Positions 1 through 8,559 of a DNA stretch of 64,000 bases are shown one piece after another. Made by a program: the position numbers and the translations under genes. The notes beneath the pieces are model-generated. The model saw only the letters and a program-made list of their open reading frames with translations. It did not search any database and had not been told where the DNA came from. Source of the stretch: JAIBJN01 sp963839745 (GTDB taxonomy: Bacteria > Actinomycetota > Thermoleophilia > Gaiellales > Gaiellaceae); contig CAWIWC010000005.1 in NCBI GenBank assembly GCA_963839745.1, positions 434,001-498,000 of the forward strand, written 5' to 3'. Each line of letters opens with the position of its first letter. The first letter of the stretch is position 1.

Positions 1-2
1 GG

Positions 3-815
3 TTCCCGACGGACGCTCTCGGCATCGTGCTCGTCGTCGCGCTCGCGATCGGCCTCGTCGTCCTCGCGGCCATCGCGGGCTCCCTGCTCGTGGACTGGCG
101 GTTCACGCTGCGCGACGAGGGCGAGCGGCTGGCCGCCTCGCGCGGCCTGCTCACGCGGCGCGTCGTCCACCTCGACCGCGATCGGATCCGCGGCGCCGAC
201 GTGCGGGACTCCCCGCTGCGTCGTCCCCTCGGCCTCTCGTCCGTGAACGCGATCGCCGCCGGGCTCAGAGGACGGACCGGCGGCACGGCTCTCGCCCCCG
301 TCATCGAGAACGACCGGGTGGCGGGCCTCCTGGAGGCCGTCGACCCCGGCGCGCCCGATCCGGCTGCTGCGCTCGAGGCCCACCCGCCGGCCTCGAGGCG
401 CCGCCGCCTCGTGCGGGCGCTCGCGCTCCCGCTGCTCGCGCTCGTGATCCTGGCTGCGTTCGGCGTCCTCTGGGCCGCGCTCGCGGCCGCGGTCGTGACC
501 GCGCTCGCCCTGCTGGTCGGCCTCGACCGCCACCGCCAGCTCGGGCACCGCTTCGACGGCCGCCGGCTCGCGCTGCGCGAGGGAAGCCTCCAGCGCCGCT
601 GGTCGGAGCTCGACCCCGACGCAGCGGTCGCGTTCGAGGTGAGGAGCTCGCCCGGCCAGCGCCGCGCAGGCGTGTGCACCCTGACGCTGCACCTGGGCCA
701 GGGCGCGGGGTCGCGTCGTGCGCTGGACCTTGGCGACGACCAGGCGACCGCGCTGCTGGCGCAGGTCAGGCCGCAGCTCTTCCAGCCGCTCGTCGTTCCG
801 GCGCCGGCCGACTAG
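3..815 (+). CDS. bPH2-domain (DUF304/YdbT-type) membrane protein, 5' truncated
   Basis: C-terminal part of a membrane protein with bacterial PH-like domains. The frame is open to the window edge, so the true start lies outside; a GTG at 27 is the first internal candidate. Two bPH2-like units are visible, one starting near VDWRFTLRDEGERL and one near FDGRRLALREGSLQRR, separated by a hydrophobic hairpin (ALALPLLALVILAAFGVLWA onward) that would form two membrane helices. YdbT relatives have two or three such units and their cellular role is poorly defined. The stop codon shares a CTAG with the stop of the convergent TrpB2 gene. Family call is fairly firm; function is unknown. Confidence 0.7.
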   Translation, partial: FPTDALGIVLVVALAIGLVVLAAIAGSLLVDWRFTLRDEGERLAASRGLLTRRVVHLDRDRIRGADVRDSPLRRPLGLSSVNAIAAGLRGRTGGTALAPVIENDRVAGLLEAVDPGAPDPAAALEAHPPASRRRRLVRALALPLLALVILAAFGVLWAALAAAVVTALALLVGLDRHRQLGHRFDGRRLALREGSLQRRWSELDPDAAVAFEVRSSPGQRRAGVCTLTLHLGQGAGSRRALDLGDDQATALLAQVRPQLFQPLVVPAPAD

Positions 816-2185
816 GCGACGGCCGGCTTCGGCAGCGGCTCGATGGCCGCTAGCGCCCGGGCGATCTCCTCCTCCGGCAGCTCGAAGTCCTCGAGCTTGC
901 CTTGGAGGTAGGCGTCGTAGGCGCCCAGGTCGAAGTGCCCGTGGCCGGAGAGGTTGAAGAGGATCGTCCGCTCCCGCCCTTCCTCGTCGGCCTGCGCAGC
1001 GGCCTGGATGACGCCGTGCACGGCGTGCGCCGCCTCGGGCGCGGGGATGATCCCCTCGCACTGTGCGAAGCGCACGGCGGAGGCGAAGACGTCGGTCTGC
1101 CCGTAGGCCTCCGCCCGTACGAGCCCGTCGAGGACGAGTTGCGAGACGAGGGGCGCCACGCCGTGGTAGCGGAGCCCGCCGGCGTGGATTCCGGGCGGGA
1201 TGAAGTCGTGGCCGAGCGTGTGCATGGGGACGAGCGGGGTGAGCTGCGCCGTGTCGCCGAAGTCGTAGGCGTACGGCCCGCGCGTGAGCGTCGGGCACGC
1301 AGCGGGCTCGCACGCGAGCACGTCGATGTCGCGTCCGGCGATCTTCTCGCGCAGGAACGGGAACGACAGGCCGGCGAAGTTCGAGCCGCCTCCGACACAG
1401 CCCGCGACGAGGTCGGGGAAGGCGCCGGCCTCCTCCATCTGGGCGATCGCTTCCTGCCCGATCACCGTCTGGTGCATGAGGACGTGGTTGAGGACGCTGC
1501 CGAGCGAGTACGCGGTGTCCTCGCGCTGCGCGGCGTCCTCGACGGCCTCCGAGATGGCGATGCCGAGACTCCCCGGAGAGTCGGGGTCGCCTTCGAGGAT
1601 GGCGCGGCCGGACTGCGTGTCCTCCGAGGGGCTCGCGACGACGCTCGCGCCCCAGGTCTCCATCATCGAGCGCCGGTACGGCTTCTGCTCGTACGAGACC
1701 TTGACCATGTAGACCTTGCATTCGAGCCCGAAGAGCTTGCTCGCGAGCGAGACGGCGCTGCCCCACTGGCCCGCTCCGGTCTCCGTCGAGATCCGCGCGC
1801 GGCCCGACTCCTTCACGTAGTAGGCCTGCGCCACGGCCGTGTTCGGCTTGTGGCTCCCGGCCGGGCTGACGCCCTCGTACTTGTAGAAGATCCGCGAGCG
1901 CGTGCCGAGCTCCTGCTCGAGCCGGTGCGCGCGGTAGAGCGGCGTCGGTCGCCAGAGGCGGTAGACGTCGCGCACGGCCTCGGGCACCGGCACCTCGGCG
2001 TCCTGCGAGACCTCCTGGAGGATCAGCTCCATCGGGAAGAGCGGCGCCAGGTCGTCCGGGCCGATCGGCTCTCCCGTCCCCGGGTGCAGAACCGGCTGCG
2101 GCCGGTTCGGCATGTCCGCGGCGATGTTGTACCAGCGCTCCGGAATCGCGCTTTCGGGGAGGGTGATCTTCGTCGCGTCGCCCAT
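812..2185 (-). CDS. trpB2: TrpB2-type tryptophan synthase beta-like PLP enzyme
   Basis: A 457-residue fold-type II PLP enzyme matching the longer TrpB2 branch of tryptophan synthase beta rather than canonical TrpB (about 400 residues). The PLP lysine is in GSHKPNTA, the substrate loop reads ETGAGQWGS, and the phosphate loop is GCVGGGSNF. TrpB2 proteins can condense indole with serine and often occur without TrpA, as here; some may act in salvage or as deaminases. It is the last gene of a leftward operon and begins 18 bases after the dehydratase-family gene. Start is the ATG giving MGDATKITLP. Family assignment is strong; the physiological reaction is not shown by sequence alone. Confidence 0.88.
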   Translation of the reverse strand: MGDATKITLPESAIPERWYNIAADMPNRPQPVLHPGTGEPIGPDDLAPLFPMELILQEVSQDAEVPVPEAVRDVYRLWRPTPLYRAHRLEQELGTRSRIFYKYEGVSPAGSHKPNTAVAQAYYVKESGRARISTETGAGQWGSAVSLASKLFGLECKVYMVKVSYEQKPYRRSMMETWGASVVASPSEDTQSGRAILEGDPDSPGSLGIAISEAVEDAAQREDTAYSLGSVLNHVLMHQTVIGQEAIAQMEEAGAFPDLVAGCVGGGSNFAGLSFPFLREKIAGRDIDVLACEPAACPTLTRGPYAYDFGDTAQLTPLVPMHTLGHDFIPPGIHAGGLRYHGVAPLVSQLVLDGLVRAEAYGQTDVFASAVRFAQCEGIIPAPEAAHAVHGVIQAAAQADEEGRERTILFNLSGHGHFDLGAYDAYLQGKLEDFELPEEEIARALAAIEPLPKPAVA

Positions 2186-2203
2186 TCGCGGGCGAGGATA
2201 CTC

Positions 2204-3151
2204 CTACGGCGTCTCGCCCGCGAGGATCGTTGCGAGCACGCTGCTGTCGATGTTCCCGCCCGAGACGATGGCGACGATCTTGCCCCCGCCGGAGCGGCCC
2301 GAGAGCGCGGAGGCGACCGCGAGGGCGCCTGCTCCTTCGGCCACGACCCGGGCCCGCTCCGCGAGCAGGCGGACGGCGGCCGCGGTCTCGTCCAGCGTGA
2401 CGACGTCCGTGCCGTCGAGCAGCGGACGGCCGAGGTTCCACATCTTCGGGAGCAGGGCCCGTGCACCGGCGCCGTCGACGAAGCTCGGCTTGTAGTCGAT
2501 CTCGCGCGGCTCGCCGGCTGCCACGGATGCCGTGAGCGGTGCGGAGGTCTCGAGCTCGACGACCCGCATGCTCGTCTCGGGCCGCAGGGCCTTGATCGCG
2601 CTCGCGATCCCGGTGAAGAGCCCGCCGCCGCCCCAGGGGACGATGACCGTGTCCACGTCGGGAAGGTCCTCGAGGACCTCGAGGCCGATCGTCCCGTTCC
2701 CGGCCATGACCGGCTCGTCCTCGACCGGGTGGACGAAGAAGCCCTCGACCCCGGGGTAGCTCCGCTCCTCCAGCGCCTGCCACCAGCGCTCGAAGGACAC
2801 CTTCACGTACGTGCCGCCGAGGCGCTCGATCGCGTCGAGCTTCGTCTGCGGCGCGTGGTCGGGGACGATGACGGTGAACGGAATGCCGAGCTCGCGGGCC
2901 GCCCAGCCGACGCCCTGCGCCATGTTGCCGGCGCTCGTCGTCAGCACGCCCGCGGCGAGCTCTCCGGGCGGCGCCGTCGACATGGCGTTGTAGGCGCCGC
3001 GGATCTTGAAGGAGTTGATGGGCTGGAGGTTCTCGAGCTTCAGGTAGATCTCCGCCGGCGCGTCGTCGACATGGAGCCGTACGAGCGGCGTGCGGACGGC
3101 CGTGCCCGCGATCACCTCGCGCGCGCGGCGGATGTCCTCGAGCGGGATCAG
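2204..3151 (-). CDS. Threonine/serine dehydratase-family PLP enzyme (CTG start proposed)
   Basis: About 315 residues, fold-type II PLP enzyme of the threonine ammonia-lyase, serine racemase and hydroxyectoine-dehydratase (EutB) group. The PLP lysine is in INSFKIRGA, the asparagine loop is TTSAGNMAQG, and the glycine loop is PWGGGGL. There is no regulatory ACT domain, so it resembles catabolic or biodegradative types. The conserved N-terminus (IPLEDIRRAREVIAGTAVRTP) starts right at a CTG that overlaps the upstream stop as CTGA, with GAGG seven bases before it; the next possible start, a GTG at 3115, would remove conserved residues. It is translationally coupled to an ornithine cyclodeaminase-family gene, a pairing also seen in eutBC loci. 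Exact substrate is uncertain. Confidence 0.8.
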   Translation of the reverse strand: MIPLEDIRRAREVIAGTAVRTPLVRLHVDDAPAEIYLKLENLQPINSFKIRGAYNAMSTAPPGELAAGVLTTSAGNMAQGVGWAARELGIPFTVIVPDHAPQTKLDAIERLGGTYVKVSFERWWQALEERSYPGVEGFFVHPVEDEPVMAGNGTIGLEVLEDLPDVDTVIVPWGGGGLFTGIASAIKALRPETSMRVVELETSAPLTASVAAGEPREIDYKPSFVDGAGARALLPKMWNLGRPLLDGTDVVTLDETAAAVRLLAERARVVAEGAGALAVASALSGRSGGGKIVAIVSGGNIDSSVLATILAGETP

Positions 3152-4128
3152 AGATCGACCTCGGTGCCGGTGCCCGTTTCGCGCGCGCGCCGGTAGACGT
3201 GCTCCGCGGCGGCCAGGTCCTCGACGGCGAGGCCGAGGGACTTGAAGACGGTGAGCTCGTCGTCCGAGGTCCGCCCCTGGGCGCGTCCCGCCAGGAGCTC
3301 GCCGAGCTCGGCGCGGATGTGCTCCGGCCCGATCGCCCCTTCCTGCTGGGGGAAGAGGAAGTCGCCAGCCTCGTTGAGCGTCGACTCGCGGCGGTCGACG
3401 AAGAGGGAGGCGGCGGCCATCGTGGCAGTGTCCAGCTCGCGGGTGGTCGGGATGCTGGAGCCGACCGCGTTGACGTGGACGCCGTCGCGGAGCCACTCCC
3501 GGCGGACGATCGGCTCAGGCGCGGACGTGGTCGTGCAGACGACATCGGCGTTCGCGACGGCGTCCTCGGCGCTCAACGCGACCTCGACCGGGAACGGCAC
3601 CCCGGCCTCGACGGCGGCGGCCTCCGCATGCTCGGGCGTCCGGCTCCAGATGCGCGCGACCTCGAAGTCCCGCGCGACCGCCATGGCGGCCAGGTGCGAG
3701 CGCGCCTGCACGCCCGCGCCGAGGACTGCGAGCTCGCGCGCCCCTTCGCGGGCGAGGAGACGCGTCGCCACCGCCGAGACGGCAGCAGTCCGGATCGCGG
3801 TGATCGCCGAGGCGTTGACGACGGCGCGCACCTGGCCGGTCTCGCCGTCGGAGAGGATGACCACGCCCTGGTGCGCGTCCAGCCCGCGCGCGGGGTTGCC
3901 GGGCATGACGCACACGGCCTTGAGCCCGAAGGCGGCCGAGGGCCCCGAGCGGTGGGCGGGCATGAGGCCGAGGAGGCCGGCCGCGTCCGGCGGGCGGACG
4001 ACGAACCTGAGCGGCTGGTGCATCTCGCCGCGCTCGAGGGCCTCGAGCGCCTCGGCCATCACTTCGACGCATTCGTCCATGGGGAGGAGCTGCGCGACGT
4101 CCGCTTCGCCGAGGATCAAAGCCTTCAC
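3148..4128 (-). CDS. Ornithine cyclodeaminase / mu-crystallin family protein
   Basis: A 326-residue NAD(P)-dependent enzyme of the ornithine cyclodeaminase/mu-crystallin family. The Rossmann fingerprint is LAVLGAGVQARSH, and the substrate region includes FGLKAVCVMPGNP and VNASAITAIRTAAVSAVATR. Members include ornithine cyclodeaminase, alanine dehydrogenases, ketimine reductases and EutC of ectoine degradation, so the substrate cannot be read from sequence. It starts with GTG overlapping the aldo/keto reductase stop (GTGA), and its stop overlaps the dehydratase start. The dehydratase neighbour suggests amino-acid or imine metabolism. Confidence 0.85.
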   Translation of the reverse strand: MKALILGEADVAQLLPMDECVEVMAEALEALERGEMHQPLRFVVRPPDAAGLLGLMPAHRSGPSAAFGLKAVCVMPGNPARGLDAHQGVVILSDGETGQVRAVVNASAITAIRTAAVSAVATRLLAREGARELAVLGAGVQARSHLAAMAVARDFEVARIWSRTPEHAEAAAVEAGVPFPVEVALSAEDAVANADVVCTTTSAPEPIVRREWLRDGVHVNAVGSSIPTTRELDTATMAAASLFVDRRESTLNEAGDFLFPQQEGAIGPEHIRAELGELLAGRAQGRTSDDELTVFKSLGLAVEDLAAAEHVYRRARETGTGTEVDL

Positions 4129-5102
4129 GCGAACAACGCTCCTAGCTCCTCGCGCTCGGCGTCCGTGAGCTCGAGGTCGAACGCACGGAGTCCCGGCTCC
4201 AGGTGGGCGGGACGCCGGGGCCCGAGGATCGCCGCGGTCACGACCGGTTGGGAGAGGACCCAGGCGAGCGAGAGCGTGGTCATGTCGACGCCGCGCTCCG
4301 TTGCAGCCGCTTCCAAGGCGTCGAGCCCGTCGTAGGTCTTCTCCTCCTCGAGGCCTCGGTACGGCTCCGGGCGCAGGGTCATGCGCGACCCCTCCGGATA
4401 GGCCGTGGCCCGCCGGTACTTGCCGGTCAGCCAGCCGCCGGCCAGCGGGCTGAAGGGCGTGTAGCCGAGACCGTGCTGCGCGCAGAAGTCGAGCACGCCG
4501 TCCTCGTCGTCTCGCTCCAGGAGGCTGAAGGAGTTCTGCACCCAGTCGAAGCGTACGGTGCCGCGCTCCTCGCTCGCCTGCAGGGCCTCGTCGAGCTGGG
4601 CAACGTCCATGTTGCTCGTCCCGACGGCCCGGACCTTGCCGGCGCGGACGAGCCCGTCGAGGGCCGCCAGCGTGTCTCCGACGGGGGTGTTCGGGTCGGG
4701 CTCGTGGATGACGTAGAGGTCGACGTGGTCGACGCCGAGTCGCTCGAGGCTGCCCTCGATCTGGCGCCGGATGCGGTCGGGGGCCAGGCCGCGGTCGCTC
4801 GGATCGCCCTCGACGGAGTGGAAGACCTTGGTGGAGAGAACGATCCGCTCCCGCACCTCGGGGCCGCGCTGAGACAGCCAGCGCCCGATCGCCCGCTCGC
4901 TACGGCCGCCCCCGTAGGCGTCGGCGGTGTCGAAGAGCGTGATGCCCATCTCCCAAGCGGCATCCATGATCGCGAAGGCCTCGGCCTCGCTCTCTCCCTG
5001 CCCGAAGAAGGCGGGCGACGAGCCGATCCCCCCGAAGTTCCCGCAGCCGAGCGCGATGCGCGAGACCTCGATGCCCGTGTGGCCGAGTGTTCGGTAGTCC
5101 AC
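4125..5102 (-). CDS. Aldo/keto reductase
   Basis: A 325-residue TIM-barrel NADPH-dependent oxidoreductase. The catalytic tetrad is visible: Asp and Tyr in FDTADAYGGGRSE, Lys in LSTKVFHS and His in LYVIHEPDP. The start is a GTG giving VDYRTLGHTG, the typical family N-terminus; longer upstream reading is antisense to the dioxygenase gene and unlikely to be coding. It is the first gene of a leftward operon and lies only 24 bases from the divergent tryptophan dioxygenase start, so the two promoters must overlap each other's coding sequence. Substrate unknown. Confidence 0.88.
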   Translation of the reverse strand: MDYRTLGHTGIEVSRIALGCGNFGGIGSSPAFFGQGESEAEAFAIMDAAWEMGITLFDTADAYGGGRSERAIGRWLSQRGPEVRERIVLSTKVFHSVEGDPSDRGLAPDRIRRQIEGSLERLGVDHVDLYVIHEPDPNTPVGDTLAALDGLVRAGKVRAVGTSNMDVAQLDEALQASEERGTVRFDWVQNSFSLLERDDEDGVLDFCAQHGLGYTPFSPLAGGWLTGKYRRATAYPEGSRMTLRPEPYRGLEEEKTYDGLDALEAAATERGVDMTTLSLAWVLSQPVVTAAILGPRRPAHLEPGLRAFDLELTDAEREELGALFA

Positions 5103-5113
5103 CGAGCGGGAAG

Positions 5114-5126
5114 TATCCTGCACCGG
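5114..5126 (+). promoter_or_regulatory. Leaderless-type -10 element before kynA
   Basis: TATCCT at 5114-5119 is followed by seven bases and then the ATG of the dioxygenase, placing the expected transcription start at or next to the start codon. No Shine-Dalgarno sequence is present. The -35 region would lie inside the first codons of the divergent aldo/keto reductase. Confidence 0.4.
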
Positions 5127-5843
5127 ATGAGCGAGCACGCGGCCCAGGACGAGTTCGCGCCGATCCTGCCCGGGCCGGGGGAGAGCGACTACGAGCGCTA
5201 CCTCCGCACCGACGAGCTCCTCGCGCTCCAGAAGACGCCCGACGAGATGCAGCATCGCGACGAGCTCCTCTTCCAGACGACGCACCAGTCGCAGGAGCTG
5301 TGGCTCAAGCTCGCCTGCTTCGAGGTCGAGACCGCGACCGAGCACATGCGCCGCCGTGAGCTGGCCGCGGCCATCCGGCTCCTCCGCCGCGCGACCAAGT
5401 GCCTCGAGCTCCTCGCCGACCAGCTCCACATGCTCGAGCACATGTCCCCCTGGGAGTACCAGGAGGTGCGCCGCGTGCTCGGGCACGGCAGCGGCTTCGA
5501 CTCGCCAGGGTTCAGGCGCGTGCGGGAGGTCTCGCCGCCGCTCGGCCAGGTCTTCCACGAGCTCCTGCGTGAGCAGGGCATCACGGTCGTCGAGATGTAC
5601 CAGCGCGGCCGCGAGTTCGAGGAGCTGTACCAGCTCGCCGAGCTCCTGATCGAGTGGGACGAGCGCCTCACGCTCTGGCGCGTCCACCACTACAAGCTCG
5701 TCGAGCGCATCATCGGCGACTCGGTCGTGGGCACGCAGGGCACGCCGGTCGAGGTGCTCGGCAACCTCGTCCACAAGACCCGTTACCCCGAGCTCTGGCG
5801 CGCCCGCAACGAGCTCACCGCCCTCTCGCAGGCCGAAGACTGA
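5127..5843 (+). CDS. kynA: Tryptophan 2,3-dioxygenase
   Basis: A 238-residue heme dioxygenase that opens the indole ring of L-tryptophan to N-formylkynurenine, the first step of the kynurenine pathway. The substrate and heme pocket motif FQTTHQSQELWLKL is present, and the proximal heme histidine is in WRVHHYKLVERIIG. Length is slightly below the usual 270-280 residues of proteobacterial enzymes but complete. The ATG at 5127 is chosen because the conserved LRTDELLALQK follows. It converges on a kynureninase-like gene; no kynurenine formamidase is nearby. Confidence in the reaction is high. Confidence 0.93.
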   Translation: MSEHAAQDEFAPILPGPGESDYERYLRTDELLALQKTPDEMQHRDELLFQTTHQSQELWLKLACFEVETATEHMRRRELAAAIRLLRRATKCLELLADQLHMLEHMSPWEYQEVRRVLGHGSGFDSPGFRRVREVSPPLGQVFHELLREQGITVVEMYQRGREFEELYQLAELLIEWDERLTLWRVHHYKLVERIIGDSVVGTQGTPVEVLGNLVHKTRYPELWRARNELTALSQAED

Positions 5844-5866
5844 CCAAGTAACAAAGTGTTACTTGG
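5844..5866. terminator. Perfect inverted repeat between convergent kynA and kynureninase-like gene
   Basis: Arms CCAAGTAACA (5844-5853) and TGTTACTTGG (5857-5866) with loop AAG form a perfect 10-bp stem, immediately after the kynA stop codon. It is AT-rich against a roughly 70% GC background. Position between convergent genes suggests a bidirectional terminator, although no T-tract follows on either strand. The GTAACA-N3-TGTTAC core also looks like a TetR/MarR-type operator. Confidence 0.45.
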
Positions 5867-5881
5867 GAGGTTCGTGGGGCC

Positions 5882-7046
5882 TCAGGCCAGGAGGTCGCGG
5901 TGGCGCGCGAGCGCGGCGACGACTGCCGCGACGTCCTCGCTCGTGTTGTAGCCGTGGAAGGAGACCCGGAGGTTGCCGGCGCGCGACGAGGTGACGATGC
6001 CCTCGTCTCCGAGCGCGGCGACGAGCGCGTGCTCGTCGGTGGAGGCGATCGCGACGAGCGGGCCCTTGCGCTCGGGGTCGCGCGGGGTGACGACGCGCCC
6101 GCCAAGGTCGTCCACGCCCGTCGGCGAGCTGGGCCGTCAGGCCGCGGATGTGCTCCTGGGCCTCGGCGACGCCGATCTCCTGGACGAGCTCGAGGCCCGC
6201 GATCCCCGCGTAGATGCTCGGGATCGGCGGCGTCCCGTGCTCGAAGCGGCGGGCCGTCGGCGCGGGCGAGTAGTCGTAGATGTCCATCAGGAAGATGTCC
6301 TCGTCGGCGAACCAGCCGGTGCTGGTCGGCCGGATGCGCTCGACGAGCTCGCTGCGGCAGTAGAGGAAGGCGAGCCCTGCGGAGCCGAGGAGATACTTGA
6401 CCGTCCCGGCGGCCAGGAAGTCGACGTCGAGCGCGCGCACGTCGATCGGGATCGCTCCCGCGGCCTGATAGGCGTCGACGAGGACGAGCGCGCCGCGCTC
6501 GTGCGCGAGCCGGACGACTCCTTCGACGTCCACGCGGCTCCCGTTGCGGTAGCACGTGTGCGTCACGGCGACGAGCGCCGTCTCCTCGTCGATCGCCTCC
6601 TCGAAGCGCTCGAGCGGGATGGTCGAGTCGTCGTCCTGCGGAACGTGGACGACCTGCCGGCCCCGCTGCTCCTGGGCGTGGGCGATCTGGCCGACCGTGG
6701 GGAACTCGAAGTCGGAGATGACGATCTTCGACCGGCCCTCCTCGAAGCGGAGGCCGGACATGAGCGCGCTGACCCCGGCGGAGAGCGAGGTCGTGACCGC
6801 CACCTCGTCCGCGTCCGCGCCCACGAGCCCGGCGAAGGCCGCGCGCACGGTCTCGGCGCGCTCCACCCAGTACTCCCAGGGAGCGCCCTTCTCGTCCCAG
6901 TCGTGGAGGTAGGCCTCGTAGGCCGCGCGCACGGAGTCCGAGAGCGCCCCCTGCGAGCAGCTGTTCACGTAGACGAGCCGCTCCAGGATCGGGAAGCGGT
7001 GCCGGATCCGGGCGGGCAGCGCCTCGGTCGCGACCTTAGCGGCCAA
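5882..7046 (-). CDS. Kynureninase-like class V aminotransferase-fold enzyme, frameshifted
   Basis: Fold-type I PLP enzyme of the class V aminotransferase group. Features are VDAYQAAGAIPIDV (PLP-ring aspartate region), GTVKYLLGSAG (PLP lysine) and N-terminal FPILERLVYVNSCSQGALS. The frame breaks at 6117-6119, where one extra G on the coding strand (GACGGGCGTG, expected GACGGCGTG) shifts the last 78 residues; the continuation is conserved in the next frame and ends at 5882. The likely start is a TTG at 7046 overlapping the livF end. It may hydrolyse kynurenine, given the facing dioxygenase, but other lyase or desulfurase roles are possible. Confidence 0.65.
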
Positions 7047-7758
7047 GGTAGGCCTTCTTGAGGTCTTCGTGGGCAAGCAGCGCGTCGGCACGGTCGGCCA
7101 GGACGACGTTGCCCGTCTGGAGGACATAGCCGCGGTCGGCGATCCCGAGGGAGACGTTGGCGTTCTGCTCGACGACGAGGATGGCGACTCCGGTCTCGTG
7201 CACCTGCTTGATGATCTCGAAGTTCTTCTCTACGAGGATAGGCGCAAGGCCCATCGACGGTTCGTCCATGAGGAGCAGCCGCGGGCGCGACATGAGCGCG
7301 CGGCCCATGGCGAGCATCTGCTGCTCCCCGCCCGAGAGCGTCCCCGCGAGCTGCGAGCGGCGCTCGTAGAGGAGCGGGAAGAGGTCGTAGACCCGCTGGT
7401 AGTCCTCGGTGAGGTCGTCCTTGCGCAGGTACGCGCCCATCTCGAGGTTCTCGAGCACGGTCATGGGCGCGAAGACGCGGCGGTTCTCGGGGACGATCGC
7501 CATCCCGCACCCGACCCGGTAGCTCGTCGAACGGTCGGTCACGTCCTCGCCGGCGAACTCGACTCGCCCACTGCGGGGCGTGACGATGCCGAGGATCGTC
7601 TTCAGCGTCGTCGACTTCCCGGACGCGTTGCCGCCGAGCAGGCACACGAGCTCGCCGGGCTGCACCTCGAGCGAGACGCCCTGGAGGATGTGGATCTGCC
7701 CGTAGTAGGTGTTGATCTCGTCGAGGCGGAGCAAGGGCTGCGGGCGGGCGTCGTTCAC
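7036..7758 (-). CDS. livF: Branched-chain amino acid-type ABC transporter ATPase LivF (system 1)
   Basis: A 240-residue ABC ATPase of the LivF type. Walker A is GGNASGKST (Asn-Ala replaces the common Asn-Gly-Ala spacing), signature is LSGGEQQ, Walker B is RLLLMDEPS, and the H-loop region is VVEQNA. It energises the LivH/LivM pore for import of branched-chain amino acids or other small carboxylates and amides. Its GTG start overlaps the livG stop (GTGA). Followed by the kynureninase-like gene, which starts inside its last codons. Confidence 0.92.
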   Translation of the reverse strand: MNDARPQPLLRLDEINTYYGQIHILQGVSLEVQPGELVCLLGGNASGKSTTLKTILGIVTPRSGRVEFAGEDVTDRSTSYRVGCGMAIVPENRRVFAPMTVLENLEMGAYLRKDDLTEDYQRVYDLFPLLYERRSQLAGTLSGGEQQMLAMGRALMSRPRLLLMDEPSMGLAPILVEKNFEIIKQVHETGVAILVVEQNANVSLGIADRGYVLQTGNVVLADRADALLAHEDLKKAYLGR

Positions 7759-8559
7759 TCCGGGCCCTCCGTCTCTTCGCGGACCGCCTTGGCCCCCAGG
7801 TAGGCCTCGATCACGCGCTCGTCCGTGGCCACCTGCTCGAAGCGTGCCCTCGGCGATCTTGACGCCGTGGTCGAGCGCCACGACGCGGTCGGAGATGCCT
7901 TCGACGACGTGCATGTCGTGCTCGATGACGAGGATCGTGTAGCCGCCCTCCGTTCGGAGGCGGGCGATCAGCTCGGTGATCTCGTGCGTCTCGACCGGGT
8001 TCATGCCGGCCGCCGGCTCGTCGAGCAGCAGCATGCGCGGGCTGGTGCCGGTCGCTCTGGCGATCTCGAGCCTTCGGCGGTTCGCATAGGAGAGGCTGTA
8101 GGCCGGCTGTTCCATGCGGTAGCCGATCAGGCGTTTGCCGAAGAAGGCGAGGCGCTCCTCCGCCAGCGCTTCGACCTCCTTCTCCTCGCGCCGTGAGGCC
8201 GGTGTGCGCAGGGCGGACTGGAACCAGTGCGCCTTGGTCTTCCCGTAGGTCGCCGCCATGACGTTCTCCTTGACTGTCATGTTCAGGAAGAGCCGGAGCG
8301 TCTGGAAGGTCCGGGCGATCCCGAGGTTGGCGATCTTGTGCGGCTCCATGCCGACAACGCTCTTGCCGGCGAAGACGATGTCGCCGTCGTCCGGGTGGTA
8401 GATCCCGGTGACGAGGTTGAAGAGCGTGGTCTTCCCCGCGCCGTTCGGGCCGATGACGCTGACGATCTCGCCCTCGTTCACGGTCAGGTCGAGGTGCCCG
8501 ATGACCTGCAGGCCGCCGAACCCCTTGCTCACGTCCTTGAGCTCGAGCAGCGCGCTCAT
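7755..8559 (-). CDS. livG: Branched-chain amino acid-type ABC transporter ATPase LivG (system 1), frameshifted
   Basis: ABC ATPase of the LivG type: Walker A GPNGAGKTT, the LivG-typical AYSLSYANRRRLEIARA signature area, Walker B MLLLDEPAAGMNP and VIEHDM switch. The frame breaks near 7841-7846: after KIAEGT one extra base pushes the last 30 residues out of frame; in the other frame the coding continues as EQVATDERVIEAYLGA and stops at 7757-7755, overlapping the livF start. The ATG overlaps the livM stop (ATGA). Apart from the indel the protein looks intact, so a sequencing error is likely. Confidence 0.85.

Noticed and set aside
902..3196. Very long open frames antisense to the real genes (also opposite livM, pntB, purH, coxL and others)
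   Set aside because: They are rich in Arg, Ala and Gly with no recognisable domains, and lie opposite clearly conserved proteins; typical by-products of high GC codon usage.
2204..4128. Ectoine/hydroxyectoine utilisation (eutBC) as a firm call
   Set aside because: No eutA, eutE or ectoine-specific transporter is linked, and both protein families have many other functions.
5103..5774. N-terminal extension of the aldo/keto reductase across the dioxygenase gene
   Set aside because: The extra residues are antisense to conserved kynA codons, and the AKR family N-terminus begins at the GTG at 5102.
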